A DNA stretch of 41,002 nucleotides from UBA4246 sp045113695 (GCA_045113695.1 JBGUJG010000117.1:1-41002), one strand, 5' to 3'. Positions 30,833 to 38,719 are shown, counted from the first letter of the stretch. The notes: a model not told the origin generated them from the letters alone. Translations and numbers: made by a program.

Positions 30833-32779
30833 ATGAATAGCAATAATCCGACTTCCATATTGGCATCGTTTTCGACTATGAAAAGTTTAGTGGATGCCCA
30901 GCAGTACCAAAGTCCATACCAATTACTTGCCGAGTTTATTCAGTATATCATTATAAAATGCAATCTACACTCCTTTACTGCGATAGAAATGAAAAACCGG
31001 CTATTTGAAGTGTTTGGCTTTGATGTACCAGAGGCTGTTGTACGGACTACTGCCCGTGGACTACAATTCATTAATGTCGAAAATAACATTTACCATGTGA
31101 ACCAGATTGAGCTTAAGGACAATTCCGCATTCGAAGAGATGAAAGCCGTTGCTGAAGCAAATAATACTGACATTATCGATCTGCTAATTGCTTTTGCACA
31201 GGAGATTGATCCTTCGAGTGCTGTTTGGACAGATGAAATAACGCAAGAGTTTATCGCTTATCTCCTTGACGATCAGCAGACGACAGCTACAGGAAAACAT
31301 ACTGATATGATAGGGCGGTTTATCCTTAAATACGAATCCGATGAGAAAATTCAGTCAGCCTTGACAGCAATACGAGAAGGAAGCATATTATATATTGGGC
31401 TGAATCATAATATCAATGAGACTGGAAGCATTAGAAAGCCCTTAACGCTTTTCCTTGGAACAGAGGTATTATTCAGCTTATATGGATATAACGGAGATAT
31501 CTATAAGCAGCTCGCGCAGGATCTATACAATCAGATTAAGGCTGCAAATGCTGGAGCTAAACGGATTACGCTTCGCTATTTCTCTGATGTAAAAAAAGAA
31601 ATAGAGGATTTCTTTACCAGCGCGGAGCTTATTGTGGATGGGAGGCAGCTTCTTTTTGATACAGTCGCCATGAAGGCCATTATCAATGGATGCTCAACCT
31701 CTGGGGATGTTAAAGTTAAAAAAGCCGATTTTTATCATGTGCTTCAGTACTCTTACGGTATTGCCGAAGATGATCGGGAGAGCTATTATGAAGATACTGA
31801 TAATCAGTATAATCTTGAAAGTTTGTCCGCAGATCCACAGCAGTATGATAGCATAAGACTTATTAGTTATATCAACAAGCTGCGCAAAGGCCATGTTTTC
31901 CCTTATGATTTGGATTCAGAGTACTTAATCGTTACTAATTCTGGAAATACACTACGTATATCAAGGGAACAAGTAGAACGGATTATGGCAGAACAGGCTG
32001 TTGACAGTGCCAGTGATTATGCCGTTTCAGTTGAGCGACTAACAAATATATTATGGTATAAGTTGGGGAACGGATTAGGCAGAAGAGAATATCCGACTAA
32101 TGTTAACGCAGTATTAAAAGCTCGTATGCTGCTTGCATCAAAGATTTCACAGAGCGTTTCTAAACTCTATATGGAGACGAAGGCGCAGTATCAAGCGGGG
32201 GTGATAACTGAGGATCAATTAGCATCAAGGATTATTACGCTCCGGAAGAAACCGATTATCCCGGAGGAATTAACTGCCGAAACAATTGAGGACTCTCTGG
32301 ATTTCTCATTGGAATACCTTACTCGCTACGAGGAAGAGGTCAATCGCAATAAAGAAGCTCTACGGGAAAAAGAAAATCTGTTACAGGCAATAAGTGATCA
32401 GAAAGACCGTGTGATTTCAGAAAAAGATGATGCTTTGGCGGAAAAGGAACAGCAAATACAGGATCAGCGTGACAGAAACGCGGAGCTTGAAGCAGAATTA
32501 GCAGAATACCATAAAAAGGATAAGGAGAAAGAGCAGAAGCGTATAAATCGAAAAAAGATTGTGCGTCTGTCATTAGGTATCATATGGAAGTTAGTAGCTG
32601 TTGTGTTATTAGTTGTTGTAGCAGTTTGGATCTGTACCAAAGTTAACGCTGCTTATTCAAATGCTGTTAGTATTGTGGTTGGCTTGATTGGTGCTATACC
32701 TGCGGTTGTATCATTCATAAAAAGCGACCTCAAAAAGTATAAGAGTAATGGGGAAGAAGAAGGAAAACCAGAGAAATGA
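30833..32779 (+). CDS. Membrane-anchored coiled-coil protein with a possible PIN-like domain; putative defence component
   Basis: A 648-residue protein I cannot name. Residues about 1-95 look like a winged-helix module (FTAIEMKNRLFEVFGFDVPEAVVR). Residues about 185-415 resemble a PIN-like nuclease: LFLGTEVLFSLYGYNG where PIN proteins have L-x-D-T-N-x-L, DVKKEIEDFF supplying an acidic helix, and YLIVTNSGNTLRIS with SVERLTNILWYKL near the end. The first acidic residue is Gly209 here, so catalysis is doubtful. Residues 490-575 are a charged coiled coil, and 583-601 plus 610-629 are membrane helices. GGAGGAG precedes the ATG. It follows the restriction gene by 117 bases and shares its AT-rich composition. 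Confidence 0.65.
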   Translation: MNSNNPTSILASFSTMKSLVDAQQYQSPYQLLAEFIQYIIIKCNLHSFTAIEMKNRLFEVFGFDVPEAVVRTTARGLQFINVENNIYHVNQIELKDNSAFEEMKAVAEANNTDIIDLLIAFAQEIDPSSAVWTDEITQEFIAYLLDDQQTTATGKHTDMIGRFILKYESDEKIQSALTAIREGSILYIGLNHNINETGSIRKPLTLFLGTEVLFSLYGYNGDIYKQLAQDLYNQIKAANAGAKRITLRYFSDVKKEIEDFFTSAELIVDGRQLLFDTVAMKAIINGCSTSGDVKVKKADFYHVLQYSYGIAEDDRESYYEDTDNQYNLESLSADPQQYDSIRLISYINKLRKGHVFPYDLDSEYLIVTNSGNTLRISREQVERIMAEQAVDSASDYAVSVERLTNILWYKLGNGLGRREYPTNVNAVLKARMLLASKISQSVSKLYMETKAQYQAGVITEDQLASRIITLRKKPIIPEELTAETIEDSLDFSLEYLTRYEEEVNRNKEALREKENLLQAISDQKDRVISEKDDALAEKEQQIQDQRDRNAELEAELAEYHKKDKEKEQKRINRKKIVRLSLGIIWKLVAVVLLVVVAVWICTKVNAAYSNAVSIVVGLIGAIPAVVSFIKSDLKKYKSNGEEEGKPEK

Positions 32780-32865
32780 TATGATATGTTCCTATCGTGT
32801 TTCCTCGTGGAAAGATATAACCAATGGATGCTGGATAATAGTTTGAATGCTCTTCTGACAACCAT

Positions 32866-32895
32866 AATGCACCCGGTAAAGCCAGAGGGTGCATT
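32866..32895. repeat. Hairpin after the membrane coiled-coil gene
   Basis: AATGCACCC and GGGTGCATT form a perfect nine-base stem with a 12-base loop. There is no T run, so this is probably a processing or pausing hairpin ahead of the real terminator 30 bases on. Confidence 0.6.
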
Positions 32896-32925
32896 GTATC
32901 AATCATTAGGTTCAAAGCCAACAGG

Positions 32926-32966
32926 AAAGACCGAAGCAGATGTGTTTTCGGTCTTTTTCTTTTTTC
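32926..32966 (+). terminator. Terminator of the cargo module
   Basis: AAAGACCGAA pairs perfectly with TTCGGTCTTT over ten bases around an 11-base loop, then TTCTTTTTT follows. It lies at the exact point where the decayed minus-strand gene loses recognisable sequence, so it probably came in with the cargo. Confidence 0.85.
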
Positions 32967-33597
32967 CTGTTTTTCAGCATGGCCTGCCACTCCCTCGTTG
33001 GTCGTTGTCCAGATCACATCCGTATTGAATGCGGTATAGCCAAAGAATCGCGTGCCGTGATACAGATCTACCTTCGGATCGTATCCGTTCTCCTGCGCCT
33101 CCTGGTTAACCATCTTCATTTGCTGTCTATTGTTCCCGCTGTCAATGGCCTGCTGGTATTCCTGGTCCCTGGTGTTATCCTTCAGCGATAACCTTTCCCC
33201 GTCATCATCATTCTTGACATTCGGAGCAAATTGTGATAAAGTCTCCGATGCGCTGTTGACTTGTTCAGACGCCCCATAATAGTTGGGGCCGGTTCTGAGT
33301 ATTTCATCAGCGTTCTTTTTGTATTTATTATTGTTACAGAATTATCGGCAATGAATTAATCCCCCGCCCTCTTCTTTTTTTCTGTATTTCACATAGAGCG
33401 TGGTCATATCATCTTTGCCATAAATTGATGTCGTAGTATAACTACCCTTTACATTCGTCGTTCCACTCTTTGTTGGTATTGCCGATAAAATAATATACTT
33501 TTTGTTCCTCCCTGTATTTTCCGTATTATCTGTATTATCTGTATTATCTGTATCATCTATATTATCAGCATTATCCGTATTATTTATATTACTGGTT
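32960..33597 (-). pseudogene. Remnant of a large polyvalent (phage/conjugative element) protein with an ART-like segment
   Basis: One minus-strand frame reads through from about 33597 with an in-frame TAA at 33344-33342. It shows Thr-Asp-Asn repeats, then KYIILSAIPTKSG and, after the stop, ERLSLKDNTRDQEYQQA and VDLYHGTRFFGYTAFNTDV then WTTTNEGVAGHAEK. The SLKD motif and the YHGT...FG.T.F...TT pattern are those I know from large polyvalent proteins carrying ADP-ribosyltransferase-like domains. No start codon with a ribosome site is evident, and homology ends at the cargo terminator, so it is truncated and broken. The family call is from memory of motifs only. Confidence 0.6.
33514..33585. repeat. 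Tandem 9-bp repeat, about eight units
   Basis: The unit GTATTATCT occurs three times exactly (33523-33549), flanked by variants GTATTTTCC, GTATCATCT, ATATTATCA, GCATTATCC and GTATTATTT. Read on the minus strand it encodes Thr-Asp-Asn repeats in the remnant gene. The in-frame 9-base unit would let copy number vary without frameshift. Confidence 0.85.
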
Positions 33598-33690
33598 CAT
33601 CATCTCGCGGATGTCGTTCATCACGCGCTGCACTCAGTCATGGATCCGCTGCACCAGCCCGCTGTCCTGCGCCTCCGGTTTCCGGTTCAT
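33589..33690 (-). pseudogene. Tiny reading frame with an in-frame TGA
   Basis: ATG 33690 follows AAGGGAAC and opens MNRKPEAQDSGLVQRIHD. A TGA at 33636-33634 then interrupts it, and the same frame continues VQRVMNDIREMMNQ to TAA at 33591-33589. If the TGA were TGG this would be an intact 33-residue helical peptide. Its GC-rich composition is unlike the AT-rich repeat beside it. It is probably a broken small gene or gene fragment at the island edge. Confidence 0.4.
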
Positions 33691-33714
33691 GTTCCCTTCA
33701 CTTGATACACAGAA

Positions 33715-33731
33715 TTATACGATCCGTATAA
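33715..33731. promoter_or_regulatory. Operator-like dyad upstream of the XRE/TPR regulator
   Basis: TTATACGATCCGTATAA is a perfect seven-base inverted repeat with a three-base centre. A weaker relative, TATACTGTTTGTATC, occurs 20 bases downstream (about 33749-33763). Both precede a TATAAT at 33786-33791 (poor -35). They could bind the XRE regulator encoded just downstream. Confidence 0.55.
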
Positions 33732-33822
33732 AATATTATGTCCATTTTATACTGTTTGTATCTTCCTTTTTGTTCTCCTCCCGGATATAATACAGCTGTA
33801 TCCGATGAAGGGAGAAACGCAG

Positions 33823-34896
33823 ATGCAGACAAAGCTGGCAGAAAACATCCGCCTGTTCCGGAGAAATAAGTCCATGACGCAGGAACAGCTGGCGGAAGCG
33901 CTGGGCGTCACGGTCGGTGCCGTGCATAAGTGGGAAACCAGGCTGTCCACCCCGGAACTGAGCCTGATCATGGAAATGGCGGATATTTTTGAAACTTCGG
34001 TGGACGTGTTGGTGGGCTATGAGATCCGGGATAACCGCCTGGAAATCATGCTGGAGCGGCTGGTGGAGTATGTCAGGACTCTGGATCCGGCTGCCAAAGC
34101 CGAGGCGGACAGGATCCTGTCCCGGTATCCCAATTCCTTCCGGGCGGTCGACGCCTGCGCGAAGACATACCTCGTATTCGGGGCAAACAGCAGGGATCCG
34201 GAGGAGCTGAACACGGCGCTGAAACTGCTGGAAAAGTCCAGAACCCTGCTTGGCCAGAACGACGACCCGCATGTCAGCGAAACCACGGTCTGCGGAACCC
34301 TGGCGATCACCCGGTTTCTGCTCGGCCAGCCGGAAAAAAGCCTGGAACTCCTCCGGCAGAACAACGCGGGCGGTGTTTTCAGCAGCGATATCGGCATCCT
34401 GCTCGCCGTCTTTCTGAACCGTCCGGAAGACGCCGCCCCCTATCTCTCGGAAGCGCTGGTGTCCGGCGTGGCGGAGCTGCTCAATACGATCATGGGATAT
34501 GTGTTTCTTTTCCGTTCCAGGAACGACTGGGGTTCCATCCTGTCCATCACACATTTGGGTGTTGAGCTGCTGACCGGCATCAAATCAGAGGACAAGTCCG
34601 GCGCGCTCGACAAAACCATGGCGGAGATGCTGGTCCTGCTTGCCTGTGCCGAATCAAAAAACGGTCTTGCGGACAATGCCCGGCATTCACTTGAGAAAGC
34701 CCGCGATTATGCCCGGCGGTTTGACGCCGATCCGGACTACAGCCTCAAAGCCATGCGCTTCGGCGACAGGATGGAACAGGAAATGATCTATGATCTCATG
34801 GGCGCGACCGCCCGGGAGAGCGCGGAGCGCCTGATCAGTCTGCTGGACGAGCCATGCCTTTCCGCTCAATGGAAGGAGGCCATCAGCCATGAGTGA
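33823..34896 (+). CDS. XRE-family regulator with a C-terminal TPR-like helical domain
   Basis: A 357-residue regulator. Residues about 5-65 are a Cro/CI helix-turn-helix: LAENIRLFRRNKSMTQEQLAEALGVTVGAVHKWE, closing with FETSVDVLVGYE. From about 90 to the end the protein is a stack of helical hairpins with TPR-like spacing, used in peptide- or ligand-sensing regulators. The ATG at 33823 has AAGGGAG 8 bases before it; a start at 33805 would add six residues and bury that site. The stop overlaps the exporter start (ATGAGTGA), so the regulator most likely controls the exporter and itself through the dyads at 33715-33763. The ligand is unknown. Confidence 0.85.
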   Translation: MQTKLAENIRLFRRNKSMTQEQLAEALGVTVGAVHKWETRLSTPELSLIMEMADIFETSVDVLVGYEIRDNRLEIMLERLVEYVRTLDPAAKAEADRILSRYPNSFRAVDACAKTYLVFGANSRDPEELNTALKLLEKSRTLLGQNDDPHVSETTVCGTLAITRFLLGQPEKSLELLRQNNAGGVFSSDIGILLAVFLNRPEDAAPYLSEALVSGVAELLNTIMGYVFLFRSRNDWGSILSITHLGVELLTGIKSEDKSGALDKTMAEMLVLLACAESKNGLADNARHSLEKARDYARRFDADPDYSLKAMRFGDRMEQEMIYDLMGATARESAERLISLLDEPCLSAQWKEAISHE

Positions 34897-36187
34897 CCCG
34901 AAACCGGCAAACGTATTTCACAGCCGGAACTTCCGGCTGGTGTTCCTGGGGGCCCTGGTTTCGGAGCTCGGGGCGCTTCTGTACAACTTCGCCGTGAGCT
35001 TCTATATCCTGGAGATCAGCGGCAACAGCGCCTTCCTGCAGGGGCTCTACCTGGCGCTCTGCGGGGCGGCCATGCTGGTCTTCACCCCCGTCGGCGGGGT
35101 GCTGGGCGACCGCTTCAGCAAGGCGAAGATCATGTATCTGTGCGATTATTTAAAAGGCGGGATGATCGTCCTGGCCACCGCCCTCCTGCTGGGCTTCCGG
35201 GAGGAACGGGCGCAGCTGACGGTCCTGTTTGCCCTGGGTTTCCTGGGCAATGCGGTCAGCGGGATCTTCAGCCCCGCGGCCGGTTCCCTCTTCCCCCATA
35301 TCGTGCGGGAAAACCAGCTGCAGCAGGCCAACGCGTATTTCACCGTCAAAAGCTCCCTGGAAAGCATCCTCGGGATCATCCTGGCCGGCGTCCTGTACGC
35401 CGCCCTGCCGATCCATACGCTGTTTTTCCTGGTCGGTGCCTGCTTTATCGCTTCCGGTGTCTCCGAGATGCTGATCCGGTATGACCATCAGCCGTCCCCG
35501 GAAAAGCTGACCCTGCGCCTCGCCGTCCTGGATATGCGGGACGGGCTCGCCTACCTGCGGACGAAACGGGCCATTCTCGCCATGCTGGGCGCTATCCTGT
35601 TCATCAACTTCTTCTTTGAACCGGTGACCGGGAACTTCATTCCCTATTTCGTCAAAACGGACCTGGCCGGCGCGCCGTCTTATCTGCTGGACCGGACGCT
35701 GACGCCGGAGCTCTGGTCTTCCGTCTTCAGCGCGTGCTTCGGGATCAGCTCGCTGATCGGCGCGGCCATCCTGAGCGCCCAAAAACCGCAGGAAAAATTT
35801 GGTTTCCGGACCGCCGTACGGCTCTGCGCGGTCGCGGCGGTGATGATCGCCCTGGCCGTCTGCTACTTCCTGCTTGTGGACCATGGCATTTCCCTGAACG
35901 GTTTCCTGATTGTGTTCTGCCTGGGCTGCCTGGCGATGGGCTTCCTGGTGTCCTGGATCAATATCCCGGTCAGCACCGCTATGATGCGCATCGTGGACCG
36001 GGATAAGCTCAGCAAGGTCAACAGCATCATCAGCATCGGTTCCCAGGGCATGATCCCGGTGGCCTCCGTACTGGCGGGCATCGTCCTCCAGTCCCTCGGC
36101 TCGTCCGCGCTGCTGTTCATCTGCGCCGGCGGCTTCACCGTCACCGCCCTGCTGATGCTGATCAATAAACCTCTGAGAGAACTATAA
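34889..36187 (+). CDS. Major facilitator superfamily exporter (macrolide-efflux-like)
   Basis: A 432-residue transporter with about 12 hydrophobic helices. The N-terminal RNFRLVFLGALVSELGALLYNFAVSFYILEISGNSAF and the loop motif A variant GGVLGDRFSKAKIMYLCD are typical of the MFS_3/MefA-like branch, which exports drugs or peptides by proton antiport. There is a long central loop near residue 195-215. Coupling to the XRE/TPR regulator (8-base overlap) points to inducible export of a compound sensed by that regulator. The compound is not predictable. A terminator follows 20 bases later. Confidence 0.9.
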   Translation: MSDPKPANVFHSRNFRLVFLGALVSELGALLYNFAVSFYILEISGNSAFLQGLYLALCGAAMLVFTPVGGVLGDRFSKAKIMYLCDYLKGGMIVLATALLLGFREERAQLTVLFALGFLGNAVSGIFSPAAGSLFPHIVRENQLQQANAYFTVKSSLESILGIILAGVLYAALPIHTLFFLVGACFIASGVSEMLIRYDHQPSPEKLTLRLAVLDMRDGLAYLRTKRAILAMLGAILFINFFFEPVTGNFIPYFVKTDLAGAPSYLLDRTLTPELWSSVFSACFGISSLIGAAILSAQKPQEKFGFRTAVRLCAVAAVMIALAVCYFLLVDHGISLNGFLIVFCLGCLAMGFLVSWINIPVSTAMMRIVDRDKLSKVNSIISIGSQGMIPVASVLAGIVLQSLGSSALLFICAGGFTVTALLMLINKPLREL

Positions 36188-36206
36188 ACATGCCTGCCAA
36201 GAAAAA

Positions 36207-36241
36207 TACCCGGAGCAACAAACTCCGGGCATCTTCTTTTT
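36207..36241 (+). terminator. Terminator of the regulator-exporter pair
   Basis: CCCGGAG and CTCCGGG form a seven-base stem with a seven-base loop, followed by CATCTTCTTTTT. Confidence 0.8.
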
Positions 36242-36273
36242 CAGTACGATCCAATGATTCATGATGAATGATA

Positions 36274-36308
36274 CATTATGCATTATGAATTATGCATTAT
36301 GCATTATG
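36274..36308. repeat. Five tandem CATTATG heptamers
   Basis: Units are CATTATG, CATTATG, AATTATG, CATTATG, CATTATG, without gaps, preceded by ATGATTCATGATGAATGATA. It lies in the AT-rich spacer between a terminator and the convergent ACT-domain gene. Similar spacers are, from memory, scattered through related genomes. Confidence 0.85.
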
Positions 36309-36316
36309 CACCGATC

Positions 36317-36748
36317 TTACAGTTCGCTGAGTTCTTCCTGCTCCACCAGCCGCACTTTCGCGGTGTTCAGGGCCAGGGCGGCGGCCTTTACATCCGTCAC
36401 CCGGAAGATCATGTAGGCGCTGTTTTCTTTCCCGCCCAGGAAAGCATACATGTACTCGATGTTGACTTTGGCCGCTTCCAGCGCCGCCAGCGCCTGGTGC
36501 AGGCCGCCGGGCGTATCGGACAGGGCGACCGCCAGCACCTTGCTGACCGAGTGGATGAAGCCGGCGTCCCGCAGCACGGTGGTCGTCGCGTAGACGTCGT
36601 CCACGATGATCCGGGCGATGCCGAAATCGCTGGCCTCCGCCAGGGAGAAAGCGCGCATGTCGATGCCGCTGTCCGCCAGCACCTTGGTCATATGGCAAAG
36701 GGAACCGGGCTTGTTTTCAAGAAACACGGAAATCTGTTTGACAGACAT
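36317..36748 (-). CDS. Tandem ACT-domain amino-acid-binding protein
   Basis: A 143-residue protein with two ACT units, about 1-70 and 72-143. The first opens KQISVFLENKPGSLCHMTKVLADSGIDMRAFSL, with the conserved N-K-P-G loop; the second has TPGGLHQALAALEAAKVNIEYMYAF. The start ATG at 36748 has GGAGG seven bases upstream; longer frames run into the ligase gene. It follows the ligase by 13 bases. Stand-alone double-ACT proteins of this type commonly sit after PaaK-like ligases in anaerobes and probably sense an aromatic or branched amino acid to adjust the pathway. Confidence 0.9.
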   Translation of the reverse strand: MSVKQISVFLENKPGSLCHMTKVLADSGIDMRAFSLAEASDFGIARIIVDDVYATTTVLRDAGFIHSVSKVLAVALSDTPGGLHQALAALEAAKVNIEYMYAFLGGKENSAYMIFRVTDVKAAALALNTAKVRLVEQEELSEL

Positions 36749-36761
36749 GCTGTTCCCTCCT

Positions 36762-38066
36762 TTAAATCTTTCGTTTGTCGATGACGCGGACGGCCTTGCC
36801 TTCGCTGCGCACGATGGACTTGGGGGCAACCAGCGTGACCTTCGCCCCGATGCCCAGCATGGAGCGCAGGCCGTCCACCAGTTCCTTCTGCCGGCGGGTA
36901 ATTTCGCCGATGTTGTCGGTGAACATCTCGGGCGTCATCTCCACCTGTACGTCCAGGGTATCGCTGTGATTGACGCGGTCCACGATGATCTGGTAGTTGG
37001 CCGGATAGCCCTGGTTGAGCAGCACCGTCTCGATCTGGCTGGGGAAGACGTTGACGCCGCGGATGATCAGCATGTCGTCGCTGCGGCCGCGCGGCTTGCT
37101 CATCTTGACGTGGGTGCGCCCGCAGGAGCATTTTTCGTGGGACAGCACGCAGATATCGCGGGTGCGGTACCGGAGCAGCGGGAAGGCCTTCTTGGTGATC
37201 GCGGTAAATACCAGCTCGCCCTGCTGACCGTCCGGCAGGACCTCGCCGGTTTCCGGGTCGATGATCTCGGCGATGAAGTGATCCTCGTTGATGTGCATGC
37301 CGCTCTGCGCGGAGCACTCAAACGCGACGCCGGGGCCGGAAAGCTCGGTCAGGCCGTAGATGTCATAGGCCTTGATGCCCAGGGTGTTCTGGATGTCCTG
37401 CCGCATCTCCTCGCTCCAGGCCTCCGCGCCGAAAATGCCGGCCTTCAGCGGGATCTGGTCCGGGGTCAGGCCCATCTCCTTCATCGATTCGGCGAGATAG
37501 GCGGCATAGGACGGGGTGCAGCAGAGGATGGTGGCGTTCAGGTCCCGGATGAACATGATCTGCCGCTCGGTGTTGCCGGAGGAGATCGGAATGGTCAGGC
37601 AGCCGACCTTGTGGCTCCCGCCGTTCAGGCCGGCGCCGCCGGTAAACAGGCCGAAACCGTAAGCGATCTGGCAGACGTCCTCTTTCGTGCCGCCGGCCGC
37701 GGTGATGGCGCGGGCGCAGCAGTCGTCCCACAGGTCGATATCGGCCTGGGTATAGAAGGCCACCACGCGCTTGCCTGTGGTGCCGGAGGTCGAGTGGATG
37801 CGCACGCAGTCTTTGAGGGGCGCGCCCATCAGACCGTAAGGGTAGGCTTCCCGCAGGTCCGCCTTGCTCAGGAAGGGCAGCTTATGCAGGTCGTCCCGGC
37901 CATGGATGTCGTCCGGCGTCACGCCCGCTTCTTCCATTTTTTTGCGGTAATAGGGAACGTTTTCCCAGACATGGCGCACCTGGCTGACGAGGCGCTCGTC
38001 CTGCCAGGCTTTGATCTGTTCCGGGGAGGCCGTTTCGATTTCCGGTTGATAATACCTTTCAGCCAT
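36762..38066 (-). CDS. paaK: Phenylacetate-CoA ligase family protein
   Basis: ATP-dependent (AMP-forming) acyl-CoA ligase of the PaaK type, 434 residues. The P-loop is IHSTSGTTGKRVV at about 90-102; further motifs are YDIYGLTELSGPG, TGEVLPDGQQGELVFTAI and RYRTRDI; the C-terminal lid ends ... EGKAVRVIDKRK with the catalytic Lys. PaaK activates phenylacetate, but in anaerobic operons with iorAB the flow may run from aryl-acetyl-CoA to acid with ATP yield. The ATG at 38066 (MAERYYQPE) is the family start; GGAAGGGTGA lies upstream. It follows iorB by 77 bases. Confidence 0.92.
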   Translation of the reverse strand: MAERYYQPEIETASPEQIKAWQDERLVSQVRHVWENVPYYRKKMEEAGVTPDDIHGRDDLHKLPFLSKADLREAYPYGLMGAPLKDCVRIHSTSGTTGKRVVAFYTQADIDLWDDCCARAITAAGGTKEDVCQIAYGFGLFTGGAGLNGGSHKVGCLTIPISSGNTERQIMFIRDLNATILCCTPSYAAYLAESMKEMGLTPDQIPLKAGIFGAEAWSEEMRQDIQNTLGIKAYDIYGLTELSGPGVAFECSAQSGMHINEDHFIAEIIDPETGEVLPDGQQGELVFTAITKKAFPLLRYRTRDICVLSHEKCSCGRTHVKMSKPRGRSDDMLIIRGVNVFPSQIETVLLNQGYPANYQIIVDRVNHSDTLDVQVEMTPEMFTDNIGEITRRQKELVDGLRSMLGIGAKVTLVAPKSIVRSEGKAVRVIDKRKI

Positions 38067-38143
38067 GGGAATCACCCTTCCTCTCTTTTTATGGTTCCGA
38101 GCATCAGCGCAGGAGACCGCGCCGGCTGACGAATCAACAGACA

Positions 38144-38716
38144 TCAGGCGTTCCTGCCCAGTTCAAAAGCTTTTCTGTTGAGTTCCAGGAACTTGGGCGG
38201 CACCAGCGCTTCCAGCGCTTCCTGCCAGACCGCCTCCGGCAGGTCAAAATAGTGGGACAGCCTGCCCAGCAGCACGACGTTGACCGCCTTGGTGCTGCCG
38301 GCCTGTTTGGCCAGGGTCACGCAGTCCAGGGCGTCCACTTTGGCGCCGGCCGCTTTCATCTTTTCGATCAGCCCGTCCGGATAGACGGCCTTGCCGGTCA
38401 CCACCGGCATCGGATCGATCTGCTGGGTGTTGGTGACGATCTGACCGTCCGCGCGCAGATAAGGCAGCCAGCGGGCCGCCTCCAGCTGCTCAAAGGAGAC
38501 GATCAGGTCCGCCTCTCCCCGGTCGATCAGGGGAGAATATACCTTTTCCCCGTAGCGCACATAGGTCACCACGCTGCCGCCGCGCTGGCTCATGCCGTGG
38601 ACTTCGCTGACCTTGACGTCATAGCCCTGGCTGAGCAGGACCCGGCCCAGCACCTTGCTGGCCAGCAGGCTGCCCTGGCCGCCGACACCGACGATCATGA
38701 TATTTTTGGTTTTCAC
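38144..38716 (-). CDS. iorB: Indolepyruvate:ferredoxin oxidoreductase, beta subunit
   Basis: The gamma/beta-type subunit of the two-subunit indolepyruvate oxidoreductase, 190 residues. It opens KNIMIVGVGGQGSLLASKVL, the standard G-x-G-G-Q-G start, with SEVHGMSQRGGSVVTYVRYG typical of pyruvate/ketoisovalerate oxidoreductase gamma domains. The start is GTG with AAGGAGG 8 bases upstream, inside the end of iorA, only three bases after the iorA stop. With iorA it converts aryl-pyruvates plus CoA and oxidised ferredoxin to aryl-acetyl-CoA, CO2 and reduced ferredoxin. Confidence 0.94.
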   Translation of the reverse strand: MKTKNIMIVGVGGQGSLLASKVLGRVLLSQGYDVKVSEVHGMSQRGGSVVTYVRYGEKVYSPLIDRGEADLIVSFEQLEAARWLPYLRADGQIVTNTQQIDPMPVVTGKAVYPDGLIEKMKAAGAKVDALDCVTLAKQAGSTKAVNVVLLGRLSHYFDLPEAVWQEALEALVPPKFLELNRKAFELGRNA

Positions 38717-38719
38717 GGC

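Larger units (their letters stand above)
19603..33700. mobile_element. Composite accessory island between tRNA-Leu and the XRE/MFS genes (approximate limits)
   Basis: The span between two host-like blocks contains paired serine recombinases, a capsid gene, small zinc-binding proteins, a Type III-like restriction-modification module in AT-rich DNA, and a decayed polyvalent-protein remnant. Base composition falls sharply at about 25.4 kb and rises again near 33.6 kb, so at least two sources of DNA are likely. I could not find matching direct repeats at the two edges, so the limits are those of gene content, not of mapped attachment sites. It may be one element with cargo or two nested insertions. 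Confidence 0.6.

Noticed and set aside
32786..33028. Plus-strand 80-codon frame after the membrane coiled-coil gene
   Set aside because: It runs through the terminator hairpin and has no ribosome site or protein-like composition.
33514..33585. CRISPR array
   Set aside because: The 9-base units are contiguous with no spacers, and no cas gene is present.
33502..33705. Plus-strand Ser-Val-Leu repeat frame
   Set aside because: It is the complement of the 9-bp tandem repeat; the opposite strand gives hydrophilic Thr-Asp-Asn repeats in frame with polyvalent-protein motifs.
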